Shown here: positions 8,801-17,037 of the stretch, piece by piece
Layout of the letters: each line of letters begins with the position of its first letter
Numbering within the stretch: position 1 is the stretch's first letter
Source: an uncultured Flavobacteriaceae bacterium
GTDB taxonomy: Bacteria > Bacteroidota > Bacteroidia > Flavobacteriales > Flavobacteriaceae
Assembly (NCBI GenBank): GCA_947502495.1
Contig: CANNAC010000002.1
Coordinates: 186,001 to 250,000 of the forward strand
Reading direction: 5' to 3'
DNA: 64,000 bases
Program-made: the position numbers and the translations under genes
Notes under the pieces: model-generated
What the model was told of the DNA's origin: nothing
What the model saw: the letters and a program-made list of their open reading frames with translations, nothing else
Database searches by the model: none

Positions 8801-10252
8801 ACAATAGTACGTATTATTAGTAGCTACGAGTTTAATATCGTGCTTCTTTGAAAAGTTAATTAAAACAGGATTCACTCTGTTTTCGTCATCTTGATTATGA
8901 CGCATTAACTCAATATATAAATCATCGCCAAATAGTTCTTTCCACCATAAAAGGGATTCTTCGGCCTGATTTTCTCCAACATTTAAAACCTTACTTGGTA
9001 CTTCACCATATAGATTTCCTGTTAGACAAATAAGATCTTCTCTATATTCTTCTATTAGCTTTTTATCAATTCTTGGTAAATAGTAAAATCCATTTACAAA
9101 GGCATGTGAGGATAGTTTCGCTAAGTTGTGATACCCATTTTTATTTTTAGCAATAAGTACAATTTGGTACCCATTATCTTTTCGGCTTTTATCTAAATGA
9201 TCTTCACAAACAAAAAACTCGACACCAATAATAGGCTTCATTTCGTTTAATGTTGCAGGATCACCTCTTTCTACAGCCTCTGCATTTTTAGCTTTTACAC
9301 TTTTATTATGATTGTTTACCGCTTTTACAAAATGAAAAGCTCCCATCATATTCGCATGATCGGTAAGTGCGACTGCAGACATATTATATTCTGCTGCCGA
9401 AGCCACTAAATCGGGAACACTGATAGTAGATTGTAATACCGAAAACTGCGAATGGTTATGCAAATGCATAAAGTCTACCGTTTGCAGACTCGCTATATTT
9501 TCTTTTATTTCTTGCGAAGAAAGATCTATCGCTTGTGCTTTTTGAATTCGTTCATTAATCTTAGCACTTTCGCGCTTCAGATTAATATGTTTTAAACCTA
9601 TTAGCTGAATCGTTTTTGGATTGGCTTCCGAAAAATTCTGAAAATAATCCTCTGGAACATCCAACTGTTCTAGGGTATATTGCTCTCTTCGTATTAGCTC
9701 GAAAAAACAACGCGTAGTTGCCTCCACATCTGCGGTTGCATTATGCGCTTCCCCAAAAGGAGTATCAAATAAAAACTGATGCAACTCGGTTAAGGTTGGT
9801 AATTTAAACTTACCATATCTACCTCCTGGAAGCTCACACAAACTAGCAGTATGTTCGGTACAGGTATCTAAAACAGGAAGTTCTTGTAATGGATTTGCTA
9901 CGTCACCCCGCACAAATTCGGCTCCCATAATATTGAGGTCAAACTTTACATTCTGACCAACCACAAACTTCGTTTTCCCTAAAGCTTCATTAAATTTCTC
10001 TAAAACCTCGGCTAAAGGCACACCTTGTTCTTGTGCTAATTCGGTAGAAATTCCGTGAATTTTCTCCGCATCATAAGGGATATTAAACCCTTCTGGTTGT
10101 ACTAAATAATCTTGACTTTCAATACAGTTCCCCATAGCATCGTGCAATTGCCATGCTATCTGTATACATCGAGGCCAATTATCTGTATCGGTAATTGGAG
10201 CATCCCAACGTTTGGGTAAACCAGTAGTTTCAGTATCAAAAATTAAGTACAT
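5867..10252 (-). CDS. dnaE: DNA polymerase III subunit alpha with N-terminal DEDDh 3'-5' exonuclease domain
   Basis: N-term FDTETTGLPKRW ... HNATADVEATTRCF exonuclease motifs; then PHP (FMHLHNHSQFSVL), PDIDIDFDDEGRGRVMDYV polymerase motif. Confidence 0.95.
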   Translation of the reverse strand: MYLIFDTETTGLPKRWDAPITDTDNWPRCIQIAWQLHDAMGNCIESQDYLVQPEGFNIPYDAEKIHGISTELAQEQGVPLAEVLEKFNEALGKTKFVVGQNVKFDLNIMGAEFVRGDVANPLQELPVLDTCTEHTASLCELPGGRYGKFKLPTLTELHQFLFDTPFGEAHNATADVEATTRCFFELIRREQYTLEQLDVPEDYFQNFSEANPKTIQLIGLKHINLKRESAKINERIQKAQAIDLSSQEIKENIASLQTVDFMHLHNHSQFSVLQSTISVPDLVASAAEYNMSAVALTDHANMMGAFHFVKAVNNHNKSVKAKNAEAVERGDPATLNEMKPIIGVEFFVCEDHLDKSRKDNGYQIVLIAKNKNGYHNLAKLSSHAFVNGFYYLPRIDKKLIEEYREDLICLTGNLYGEVPSKVLNVGENQAEESLLWWKELFGDDLYIELMRHNQDDENRVNPVLINFSKKHDIKLVATNNTYYCKKGDANAHDILLCVKDGEKQATPIGRGRGYRYGMPNQEYYFKSPDAMKKLFKDVPEAISNIQEVVDKIEPFQLARDVLLPAFDIPEEFVFEEDKADNGKRGENKFLRHLVYEGAKKRYGEELSEEVVERLDFELSVIEKTGYPGYFLIVEDFIREARNMDVSVGPGRGSAAGSVAAYCLKITNIDPLKYNLLFERFLNPDRVSMPDIDIDFDDEGRGRVMDYVIEKYGSNQVAQIITYGTMAAKSSIRDTARVLDLPLFDADRIAKLIPNMSKLGKIFAADEKKLKSMFRAEDLEKVNELLNISDGDDLPAETVNLARTLEGSVRNTGIHACGVIITPDDITKFVPVSVAKDSGLYVTQFDNSVVEDAGLLKMDFLGLKTLTLIKDTVKIVKQKHDILLDPDSFPLDDEKTYELFQRGETVGVFQYESPGMQKHLKDLKPTVFEDLIAMNALYRPGPMEYIPSFVKRKHGDEEIEYDLPAMEEYLKETYGITVYQEQVMLLSQKLADFTKGEADVLRKAMGKKQIAVLDKMKPKFIEQASAKGHDAKKLEKIWKDWEAFASYAFNKSHSTCYAWIAYQTAYLKAHYPAEYMAAVLSNNMNDIKSVTFFMEECKRMKLNVLGPDVNESFYKFSVNQDYAVRFGMGAIKGVGHGAVKTIVENREKEPYKSIFDLAKRIDLRAANKRAFENLALAGGFDGFGDTHRAQYFHDEGDGITFLEKAVKYGAKHQENENSAQVSLFGAASDVQIAEPEVPPCEEWGTMEKLAQEREVVGVYISGHPLDDFKTEMKTFCNANISLFNDLDTYVNRELTFGGVVRDIQHRVSKQGKGWAMFTIEDYTDSFEFRMFGEEYLKFRHFLMQNNFVYVKIFIREGWVNKDTGKKSDPRMQFNSFQLLHDVMETYAKKLSIQLNIKELEAEKIIKLKELLQMHPGNQALNFVVYDNADQIKLPMISRKQKVKVSQELLSELDHQQVYYKLN

Positions 10253-10330
10253 AAAGGTTTTTTCTTAAGAATAAAAGAGAACGATAAAATTACGAAAAAT
10301 TGCCCTTTTAGTCACGGAAAGTTATAAACA

Positions 10331-10359
10331 AATAGCGCAACCTAAATGGTTGCGCTATT
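10331..10359. terminator. Hairpin terminator
   Basis: aatagcgcaacc-taaat-ggttgcgctatt. Confidence 0.7.
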
Positions 10360-10380
10360 AAAATCTATTTCATTAGAATT

Positions 10381-10833
10381 TTAGGACACTAATTCTTCAT
10401 GTACTTTTACAGTATTGATTGCTGCTTGCACTGCATTTTTCTGTTTGTTTAACAAAGAATCAATAGATGGCGGGAATATCATATCTGAACTAATAATTTC
10501 ATTATACTCCGCTAAACTAGCTTTTTCTCCTCGTAGCGCCTCTGCTAAAATAACTTCTTCATCATTAGAAATGAATGTAGATTTTAGTATCATCCAATTT
10601 CTATGCATTACCCCTTTAAAACTCCCCGAATCTTCAGGGATTTCGCCATACATTAAGATTTCTGTTCTTAAATCTTTAGCAAATTCACTTCTTTCTGAAG
10701 CTCTTCTTTTAAAGAACTTTTTTAAATTTTTACTTTCTACGTTATCGATAGCATTTAAATACCCTTTTTCGGCATCGTAATTTTTTACTAATAACTCATT
10801 TAATTGGTTTGAAATTTTTTCTGTGAACTTCAT
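10381..10833 (-). CDS. PA2169/DUF2383 family four-helix-bundle protein
   Basis: Ferritin-like length and pattern (NELLVKNYDAEKGYLNAIDNVE...FKGVMHRNWMILKS). Confidence 0.75.
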   Translation of the reverse strand: MKFTEKISNQLNELLVKNYDAEKGYLNAIDNVESKNLKKFFKRRASERSEFAKDLRTEILMYGEIPEDSGSFKGVMHRNWMILKSTFISNDEEVILAEALRGEKASLAEYNEIISSDMIFPPSIDSLLNKQKNAVQAAINTVKVHEELVS

Positions 10834-10976
10834 ATATCTTTTACATTTTTAAATCTCAATAGCTTTCTTTATAGATGCGTATTGTTTCACATCTGCAATA
10901 ACAACCTAATACAAATAAGGCGTCATGTCAAGGGATTTAACAATGTTTATGAAGGACTTAAGAGTTTTTAACAAAA

Positions 10977-11006
10977 AAAAAGCGCATCCCATTAGGATGC
11001 GCTTTT
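10977..11006. terminator. Hairpin terminator
   Basis: aaaagcgcatcccattaggatgcgctttt. Confidence 0.7.
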
Positions 11007-11026
11007 CTATATCTTTATTAAATCTT

Positions 11027-11890
11027 TTAGTTACAAGAATACCCTGCAGTTTCTAAAGCTTGAATATAATCTTCAAAAGAAGTTCCTGCTAAATCAAAAT
11101 TAGTAGCCGGAGCTCCATTGATCGACACGTTCATTGTTCCATCACCATTGTCACAATATTCGGTATCCGGAAAGGAAGTAATAGAACATGTTTGACAAAC
11201 TCCAGGAGTTGTACCGCCACCACAATCTAAACCATCTATTATACCTTGCAACGTATTTGTGTCATCTCCACAACTAGTAATTTGTTGCATTAATGCCGCT
11301 TGATATGCATTACAAACCGCAGCATAATCAGAACTCGTAGCATCTGTAGCATTATAAATAGCTAACGCAGCTTCTGTTGCAGTAACCGCATCATCACAAG
11401 AAACCACTGTAGCACTTACACCACCAGAAACCGGAATTTCATAAAAAACACCCTGACTATAATTCACTTTATTTAAACCAGAAGCAGAAAAGGCATTAAA
11501 CCAAAATGTTCCCGATACTTTATTTCCAGAATCGCTATATCCAGTGATTACAATTTCACCATCCGCAGGATAAATTTGAACCGTTTCATCTGGCTCATTA
11601 TTTGTAGAATGTATAACATCTTGAATACTAGTAAAAACAGCCTCACTTGCACTTCCTTCACCAAGAATATACGTACCAACTGCAGCTCCCATTTTTAATA
11701 AAACGGTTTCACTTCCTCGTCCTCCACTAATGATTAGCTGTCCGCTACCATTAATCTCAGCACTATAATAATCTGACCTCCATAAAGCACCGTCTTTTTC
11801 ACCTTGTAAAGCTGGCGTATTAAACTCAAGTTCTTCACCACAACTCACCATAAATAAAGCGGAAACAACAAATAGGAATATCTTTTTCAT
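11027..11890 (-). CDS. Lipoprotein, flavobacterial hypothetical (DUF6252-like)
   Basis: ORF 11027..11914; start moved to MKKIFLFVVSALFMVSCGEE lipobox. Family call tentative. Confidence 0.65.
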   Translation of the reverse strand: MKKIFLFVVSALFMVSCGEELEFNTPALQGEKDGALWRSDYYSAEINGSGQLIISGGRGSETVLLKMGAAVGTYILGEGSASEAVFTSIQDVIHSTNNEPDETVQIYPADGEIVITGYSDSGNKVSGTFWFNAFSASGLNKVNYSQGVFYEIPVSGGVSATVVSCDDAVTATEAALAIYNATDATSSDYAAVCNAYQAALMQQITSCGDDTNTLQGIIDGLDCGGGTTPGVCQTCSITSFPDTEYCDNGDGTMNVSINGAPATNFDLAGTSFEDYIQALETAGYSCN

Positions 11891-11948
11891 AAATTTTATA
11901 TAATTTGAGAGCATAAAAATAGCATAAAAAAATGATTAATATAAAAAG

Positions 11949-11977
11949 TTGAATATAAATTATTTATAGTATCTTTG
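11949..11977 (+). promoter_or_regulatory. Bacteroidetes-type promoter upstream of rpsP
   Basis: TTG (11949-11951), 18 bp spacer, TATCTTTG (11970-11977), matching TANNTTTG. Confidence 0.6.
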
Positions 11978-12025
11978 CACACTTATTAATAACCAGAGGT
12001 CGAGAACCTCAATGAATTAATTATT

Positions 12026-12523
12026 ATGCCTGTAAAAATTAGATTACAAAGACACGGTAAAAAAGGAAAACCTTATTACTGGATCGTAGCAGCAGATGCT
12101 CGCGCGAAAAGAGATGGTAAATACCTAGAGAAATTAGGTGCTTACAACCCAAACACTAACCCAGCAACTATTGACTTAAATGTTGATGGCGCTGTAACAT
12201 GGTTAGAAAATGGTGCTCAACCTACTGACACAGCTAAAGCTATTTTATCTTACAAAGGTGTTTTGTTAAAAAAACATTTAAAAGGTGGAGTAACTAAAGG
12301 TGCTTTAACTGAAGAGCAAGCAGAAGCGAAGTTTACTGCTTGGTTAGAAGAAAAAGAAGGTAAAGTTGGTGCAAAAACAGATGGTTTAGCTAAGGCGGAA
12401 GCAGAAGCAAAAGCAAAAGCTTTTGAAGCTGAAAAAGCTGCTAACGAAGCTAGAATTGCAGCAGCAACTCCAGTTGTAGAAGAAGCTCCTGCTGAAGAAG
12501 CTTCTAACGAAGAAGAAGAATAA
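12026..12523 (+). CDS. rpsP: 30S ribosomal protein S16 with acidic/Ala-rich C-terminal extension
   Basis: [42 protein letters not shown]. Confidence 0.96.
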   Translation: MPVKIRLQRHGKKGKPYYWIVAADARAKRDGKYLEKLGAYNPNTNPATIDLNVDGAVTWLENGAQPTDTAKAILSYKGVLLKKHLKGGVTKGALTEEQAEAKFTAWLEEKEGKVGAKTDGLAKAEAEAKAKAFEAEKAANEARIAAATPVVEEAPAEEASNEEEE

Positions 12524-12545
12524 AAAAAATATTTTTTATACTTTT

Positions 12546-12579
12546 AAACTCCAATACAATTTCTGTGTTGGAGTTTTTT
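12546..12579 (+). terminator. Terminator after rpsP
   Basis: aaactccaatac-aatttct-gtgttggagtttttt. Confidence 0.7.
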
Positions 12580-12673
12580 ATTTATTACCTCTAAAGAAAA
12601 GTGGTTTTAATTAAAAATGACATAAATTTGAAAGAGATTCCCTTTTCAAGGGAACATAAAATTATATTTTTCA

Positions 12674-13204
12674 ATGAAAAAAGAAGATTGTTTTTTTCTA
12701 GGTAAAATTGTAAAAAAGTACAGTTTTAAAGGAGAAGTTTTAGTAAAACTAGATACCGACGAACCAGATATTTATGATGGATTAGAATCTGTTTTTATCG
12801 ATTTAAGAGGAAACCTTATTCCTTTTTTTATTGAACATGCACAATTGCATAAATCGGAATTATTACGCATACGCTTTGAAGATGTAAATACAGAAGAAGA
12901 TGCAGATGCTATATTAAAAAGTGATCTCTATTTACCTCTAGAATTTCTACCAAAACTAGAAGGCGATAAATTCTACTTTCATGAAATTATAGGATTTACT
13001 GTAAAAGACACCAACTTTGGTGATGTTGGAATTATTACTGGAATTAACGACACCACAGCACAAGCGCTTTTTGAAATAGACAGAGATGGTATTGAAATAT
13101 TAATTCCAATGAACGATCATTTCATCCAAAAAGTGGACAAAGAAAATAAAGTGATTCTTGTGGAAACACCAGAAGGCTTGATTGATTTGTATTTAGAAGA
13201 ATAA
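12674..13204 (+). CDS. rimM: Ribosome maturation factor RimM
   Basis: Downstream of rpsP; LGKIVKKYSFKGEVLVKLDTD N-term and PRC-barrel C-term. Confidence 0.93.
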   Translation: MKKEDCFFLGKIVKKYSFKGEVLVKLDTDEPDIYDGLESVFIDLRGNLIPFFIEHAQLHKSELLRIRFEDVNTEEDADAILKSDLYLPLEFLPKLEGDKFYFHEIIGFTVKDTNFGDVGIITGINDTTAQALFEIDRDGIEILIPMNDHFIQKVDKENKVILVETPEGLIDLYLEE

Positions 13205-13246
13205 GCCCATCCAAAATCCTTCCCAAAAAAAAGGACTTTTACTTTT

Positions 13247-13960
13247 ATGAACAAACCATTTAAATTCAAAGAGTTTCAAGTAAGTCAAGACCAATGTGCC
13301 ATGAAAATTGGTACAGATGGGGTATTACTTGGTGCTTGGACTTCGGTAAAACAAAATCCTTTTGCAATTCTGGATATTGGTGCAGGAACTGGTGTTCTAT
13401 CTTTAATGTTAGCACAACGCAGTCAGGCAGAAGTGATTGATGCCATGGAAATTGACGAGCATGCGTATGAGCAATGTGTTGATAATTTTGAAAATGCACC
13501 TTGGGCAGATCGACTTTTTTGCTATCACGCTGCATTAGAAGAATTCACCGAAGAGATTGAAGATAAATACGATTTGATTATATCGAATCCTCCTTTTTAT
13601 TCGGAAGACTTTAAAACCGAAAACACACAACGTGATTTAGCACGTTTTACAGATGCGATGCCTTTTCATCATTTAGTAGAAAGCGTTGCTGCTTTATTAA
13701 TAGAAGATGGTATTTTCTCGGTTGTTATTCCGTTTAAGGAAGAGGCTGTTTTTATAGAATTAGCATCCAAAGTACAATTATTTCCGAATAGAATTTTGCA
13801 TGTCAAGGGCTCGCCTACCTCCGAAATAAAACGAAGTCTTTTAGAATTTTCTTTCCGCGAAAGCGATATAGAGATACAAGAACTCACTATAGAAACTACA
13901 AGACACCAATACACAGAAGACTACATACATTTGACGAAAGATTTTTATCTTAAAATGTGA
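13247..13960 (+). CDS. tRNA1(Val) (adenine(37)-N6)-methyltransferase family
   Basis: FKFKEFQVSQDQCAMKIGTDGVLLGAW, ILDIGAGTGVLSLMLAQR, ISNPPFY. Confidence 0.88.
   Translation: MNKPFKFKEFQVSQDQCAMKIGTDGVLLGAWTSVKQNPFAILDIGAGTGVLSLMLAQRSQAEVIDAMEIDEHAYEQCVDNFENAPWADRLFCYHAALEEFTEEIEDKYDLIISNPPFYSEDFKTENTQRDLARFTDAMPFHHLVESVAALLIEDGIFSVVIPFKEEAVFIELASKVQLFPNRILHVKGSPTSEIKRSLLEFSFRESDIEIQELTIETTRHQYTEDYIHLTKDFYLKM
13851..13865. repeat. Dispersed palindromic repeat CTTTCCGCGAAAGCG, inside a CDS
   Basis: tttccgcgaaagcg also at 16889 and, inverted, at about 52033. Confidence 0.6.
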
Positions 13961-14072
13961 TATTTATATTTGGCAATGAAAACGATTTCGTTACTTTTGT
14001 TAAACGTATAAAATAACGCCTTCTATTTTGATTAATTCTCAAAAATTAGAAGCTTAAAATATCATAAAAAGA

Positions 14073-15251
14073 ATGAAAGCCGATTTATTCGAAGCACCAG
14101 ATTATTACAACCTAGACGAATTACTTACGGAAGAACACAAATTAGTTCGTGATGCCGCAAGAGAATGGGTAAAACGTGACGTCTCTCCTATTATTGAAGA
14201 CTATGCACAAAGAGCAGAATTTCCAACACAAATAGTTAAAGGATTAGCCGAAATTGGGGCTTTTGGACCTTACATTCCGGAAGAGTATGGAGGTGCTGGA
14301 TTAGACCAAATTTCTTATGGTTTAATCATGCAAGAAATAGAACGTGGTGATTCTGGAGTTCGTAGTACAGCTTCTGTACAGTCATCTTTAGTGATGTATC
14401 CAATCTGGAAATACGGAAACGAAGAACAACGCAATAAATACTTACCAAAATTAGCTTCGGGAGAATGGATTGGTTCTTTTGGATTAACAGAACCGGATCA
14501 TGGTAGTAATCCGGGCGCAATGGTTACCAACTTTAAAGATATGGGAGATCATTATCTTTTAAATGGTGCAAAAATGTGGATTTCGAATGCACCTTTTTGT
14601 AATATCGCTGTTGTTTGGGCTAAAAATGAAGAAGGTCGTATTCATGGTCTCGTTGTAGAACGTGGCATGGAAGGCTTCACTACGCCAGAAACACATAATA
14701 AATGGTCACTTAGAGCATCTGCTACTGGAGAATTAATTTTCGACAACGTAAAAGTGCCAAAAGAAAACTTATTACCAAATAAATCTGGTCTTGGCGCTCC
14801 ATTAGGGTGTTTAGATTCGGCGCGTTTTGGTATTGCTTGGGGAGCAATTGGTGCTGCCATGGATTGTTATGACACTGCTTTACGTTACAGTAAAGAACGT
14901 ATTCAGTTTGGTAAGCCAATTGGACAGTTTCAATTACAGCAAAAGAAATTAGCAGAAATGGTTACCGAAATCACAAAAGCACAATTATTAGCCTGGCGAC
15001 TTGGTGTAATGCGTGAGAATGGAACGGCTACCTCCGCACAAATTTCTATGGCTAAACGAAATAATGTAGATATGGCTTTAACTATTGCTCGTGACGCTAG
15101 ACAAATGTTAGGTGGTATGGGAATTAGTGGCGAATACTCCATTATGAGACATATGATGAACTTAGAAAGTGTGGTTACTTATGAAGGGACACACGATATT
15201 CACTTACTAATTACAGGAATGGATGTTACTGGCCTAAACGCCTTCAAATAG
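14073..15251 (+). CDS. Acyl-CoA dehydrogenase, glutaryl-CoA dehydrogenase-like
   Basis: GSFGLTEPDHGSNPGAM, RIQFGKPIGQFQLQQKKLAEM, QMLGGMGISGEYSIMRHMMNLESVVTYEGTHDIH. Confidence 0.92.
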   Translation: MKADLFEAPDYYNLDELLTEEHKLVRDAAREWVKRDVSPIIEDYAQRAEFPTQIVKGLAEIGAFGPYIPEEYGGAGLDQISYGLIMQEIERGDSGVRSTASVQSSLVMYPIWKYGNEEQRNKYLPKLASGEWIGSFGLTEPDHGSNPGAMVTNFKDMGDHYLLNGAKMWISNAPFCNIAVVWAKNEEGRIHGLVVERGMEGFTTPETHNKWSLRASATGELIFDNVKVPKENLLPNKSGLGAPLGCLDSARFGIAWGAIGAAMDCYDTALRYSKERIQFGKPIGQFQLQQKKLAEMVTEITKAQLLAWRLGVMRENGTATSAQISMAKRNNVDMALTIARDARQMLGGMGISGEYSIMRHMMNLESVVTYEGTHDIHLLITGMDVTGLNAFK

Positions 15252-15268
15252 TGGCTGAGCCACATCTA

Positions 15269-15420
15269 ATTATTGCACTCGGTTGGAAACTCTACGAGTA
15301 ATAATTAAGTGCCGTTTGATTATTGCACTCGGTTGGAAACTCTACGAGTAATAATTAAGTGCCGTTTGATTATTGCACTCGGTTGGAAACTCTAGTAGTA
15401 ATAATTAAATATCGTTTTAT
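15269..15420. repeat. Three contiguous 50-bp tandem repeats, each containing an imperfect hairpin
   Basis: attattgcactcggttggaaactctacgagtaataattaagtgccgtttg; tattgcactc at 15271, 15321 and 15371; ATTATT(GC)ACTC pairs with GAGTAATAAT. Confidence 0.92.
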
Positions 15421-15465
15421 TGGACTCCGACGGAATTATTATTTATAAGATAAAAGATATACTAT

Positions 15466-15497
15466 AAAAATGCTTCTCCAAATGGAGAAGCATTTTT
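15466..15497. terminator. Hairpin terminator
   Basis: aaaaatgcttctccaaatggagaagcattttt. Confidence 0.65.
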
Positions 15498-15507
15498 TGT
15501 TGAAAAT

Positions 15508-16425
15508 TTGCTTACATTTACTACTATGTTTTCAGCAAAAAAACGGTTAGATAAGGCGTACAAAGAAGCAAAAATTTTAGATTTTGATAACGATTCAAAA
15601 TTTATTCTTTTTAGCGATTGTCATCGTGGAGATAATAGTTTTGCAGATGATTTTGCAAACAATAGAAATATTTATTTTCATGCTTTAAAGAATTATTATG
15701 CCGAAGGATTTAGTTATGCCGAAATTGGGGATGGCGATGAACTTTGGGAAAACTTATCTTTTACACCAATATTAGAAGCACATAAAAACGTGTATCTGCT
15801 AATGAAATTATTTCATGAGCAAGAGCGTTTGCATATGATTTGGGGAAATCATGATATGGTATATCGCAATCCGAAGTATGTGGAAAAAAATCTATCTACT
15901 TATTTTGATGAAAAAATTGGTGAGGATGTCGAACTGTTTTGCGGTATTAAATACCATGAAGGTATTATATTAAAACATACCAAAACGCAGCAAGAAGTTT
16001 TTTTAACGCATGGGCATCAAGCAGATTGGTGGAACTACACCTTTTGGAAATGGAGTAGATTTTTAGTCCGAGCACTTTGGAAACCTTTAAACGTTATGGG
16101 AATTGCAGACCCCACAAGTCCTGCCAAAAACTACAAAGAGCTTATTAAAGTAGAACGAAGAACAAAAAAATGGATCACAGAAAACAATAATTTAATTACT
16201 GTGGTTGGTCATACACATAGACCACGTTTTCCAGAACCTGGAGATATTGCTTTTTTTAATGATGGTAGTTGTGTACACCCAAGAAGTATTACAGGAATTG
16301 AAATTGAAAACGGTGCAATTTCCCTAATTAAATGGCAAATTGCCACATCTGAAGATGGTACACTAAAAATTGTACGTGTATTATTAGAAGGACCCAAAAA
16401 GCTAATAGACTATAAAACAGAGTGA
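15508..16425 (+). CDS. Metallophosphoesterase, UDP-2,3-diacylglucosamine diphosphatase-like
   Basis: FSDCHRGD, GDGDELWE, MIWGNHDM, LTHGHQAD, VVGHTHRPRF; start may be M at 15526. Confidence 0.85.
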   Translation: MLTFTTMFSAKKRLDKAYKEAKILDFDNDSKFILFSDCHRGDNSFADDFANNRNIYFHALKNYYAEGFSYAEIGDGDELWENLSFTPILEAHKNVYLLMKLFHEQERLHMIWGNHDMVYRNPKYVEKNLSTYFDEKIGEDVELFCGIKYHEGIILKHTKTQQEVFLTHGHQADWWNYTFWKWSRFLVRALWKPLNVMGIADPTSPAKNYKELIKVERRTKKWITENNNLITVVGHTHRPRFPEPGDIAFFNDGSCVHPRSITGIEIENGAISLIKWQIATSEDGTLKIVRVLLEGPKKLIDYKTE

Positions 16426-16432
16426 ATTATTT

Positions 16433-16544
16433 GGGCGTTACCTTTTAAAAAAAAGGTCAGGCTTTTCATTATATCTTTTTTATCTCATAGCTTTCGACTG
16501 CGCGAAACCAGACAAAAAAAGGATGCCATTTCAATCCTTAACGC
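16433..16544 (+). repeat. Mosaic structured repeat family, copy 3, with nested TTTCGACTGCGCGAAA
   Basis: GGGCGTTACCTTTTAAAAAAAAGGTCAGGCTTTTCATTATATCTTTTTT...AAAAAAAGGATGCCATTTCAATCCTTAACGC; closing stem GCGTTA/TAACGC. Confidence 0.75.
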
Positions 16545-16549
16545 AACCC

Positions 16550-16882
16550 TTAACTTTCAGGAGCAAGCTCTACCTCCAAACCTTCCATTGCTGGAGTCAT
16601 TTGAATTTGACAACCTAAACGCGAGTTTTCTTTAACATCAAATGCTTCGCTTAACATCGCTTCTTCATCATCCTGCATTTCTGGTAATTCGGTTTCACTT
16701 AACACATAACACTGACAAGATGCACACATTGCCATACCGCCACAAATACCAATGGTTCCTTCTGGAGCAAGCTCGTACGAGCGCACTACTTCCATAAGAT
16801 TCATAGCCATATCTGTTGGCGCAAGTACTTCATGTGTTACACCATCTCTATCTGTTATTTTTATGTTTATGTCTTGTTCCAT
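16550..16882 (-). CDS. 2Fe-2S ferredoxin
   Basis: GICGGMAMCASCQCYVL [2Fe-2S] motif. Confidence 0.93.
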   Translation of the reverse strand: MEQDINIKITDRDGVTHEVLAPTDMAMNLMEVVRSYELAPEGTIGICGGMAMCASCQCYVLSETELPEMQDDEEAMLSEAFDVKENSRLGCQIQMTPAMEGLEVELAPES

Positions 16883-16888
16883 CTTTAG

Positions 16889-16905
16889 TTTCCGCGAAAG
16901 CGGGA
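16889..16905. repeat. Dispersed palindromic repeat TTTCCGCGAAAGCGGGA
   Basis: Shares tttccgcgaaagcg with 13852-13865 and the inverted copy near 52033. Confidence 0.6.
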
Positions 16906-16994
16906 ATCTTTAAAATTTAATAAATAATAACGCTTCCCGACTACGCTTGAAGTGCTATTTTCTGTACATCAAAATTAATACCTTTATTTGGAGA

Positions 16995-17020
16995 GCTTTC
17001 GACTGCGCTCCAGGTGACAC
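16995..17020. repeat. Dispersed TTCGACTGCGCTC(C)AGGTGACA repeat
   Basis: gctttcgactgcgctccaggtgacac; same family as 5186, 53522 and 54286. Confidence 0.65.
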
Positions 17021-17037
17021 TAGCATTTCGATTTAAA

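Noticed and set aside
12350-12520. Unusual Ala/Glu-rich C-terminal extension of S16 as a novel feature
   Set aside because: Long acidic/Ala-rich tails on S16 are, to my knowledge, common in Bacteroidetes
15269-15420. CRISPR array
   Set aside because: The 50-bp units are directly contiguous with no variable spacers, and no cas genes are present in the window
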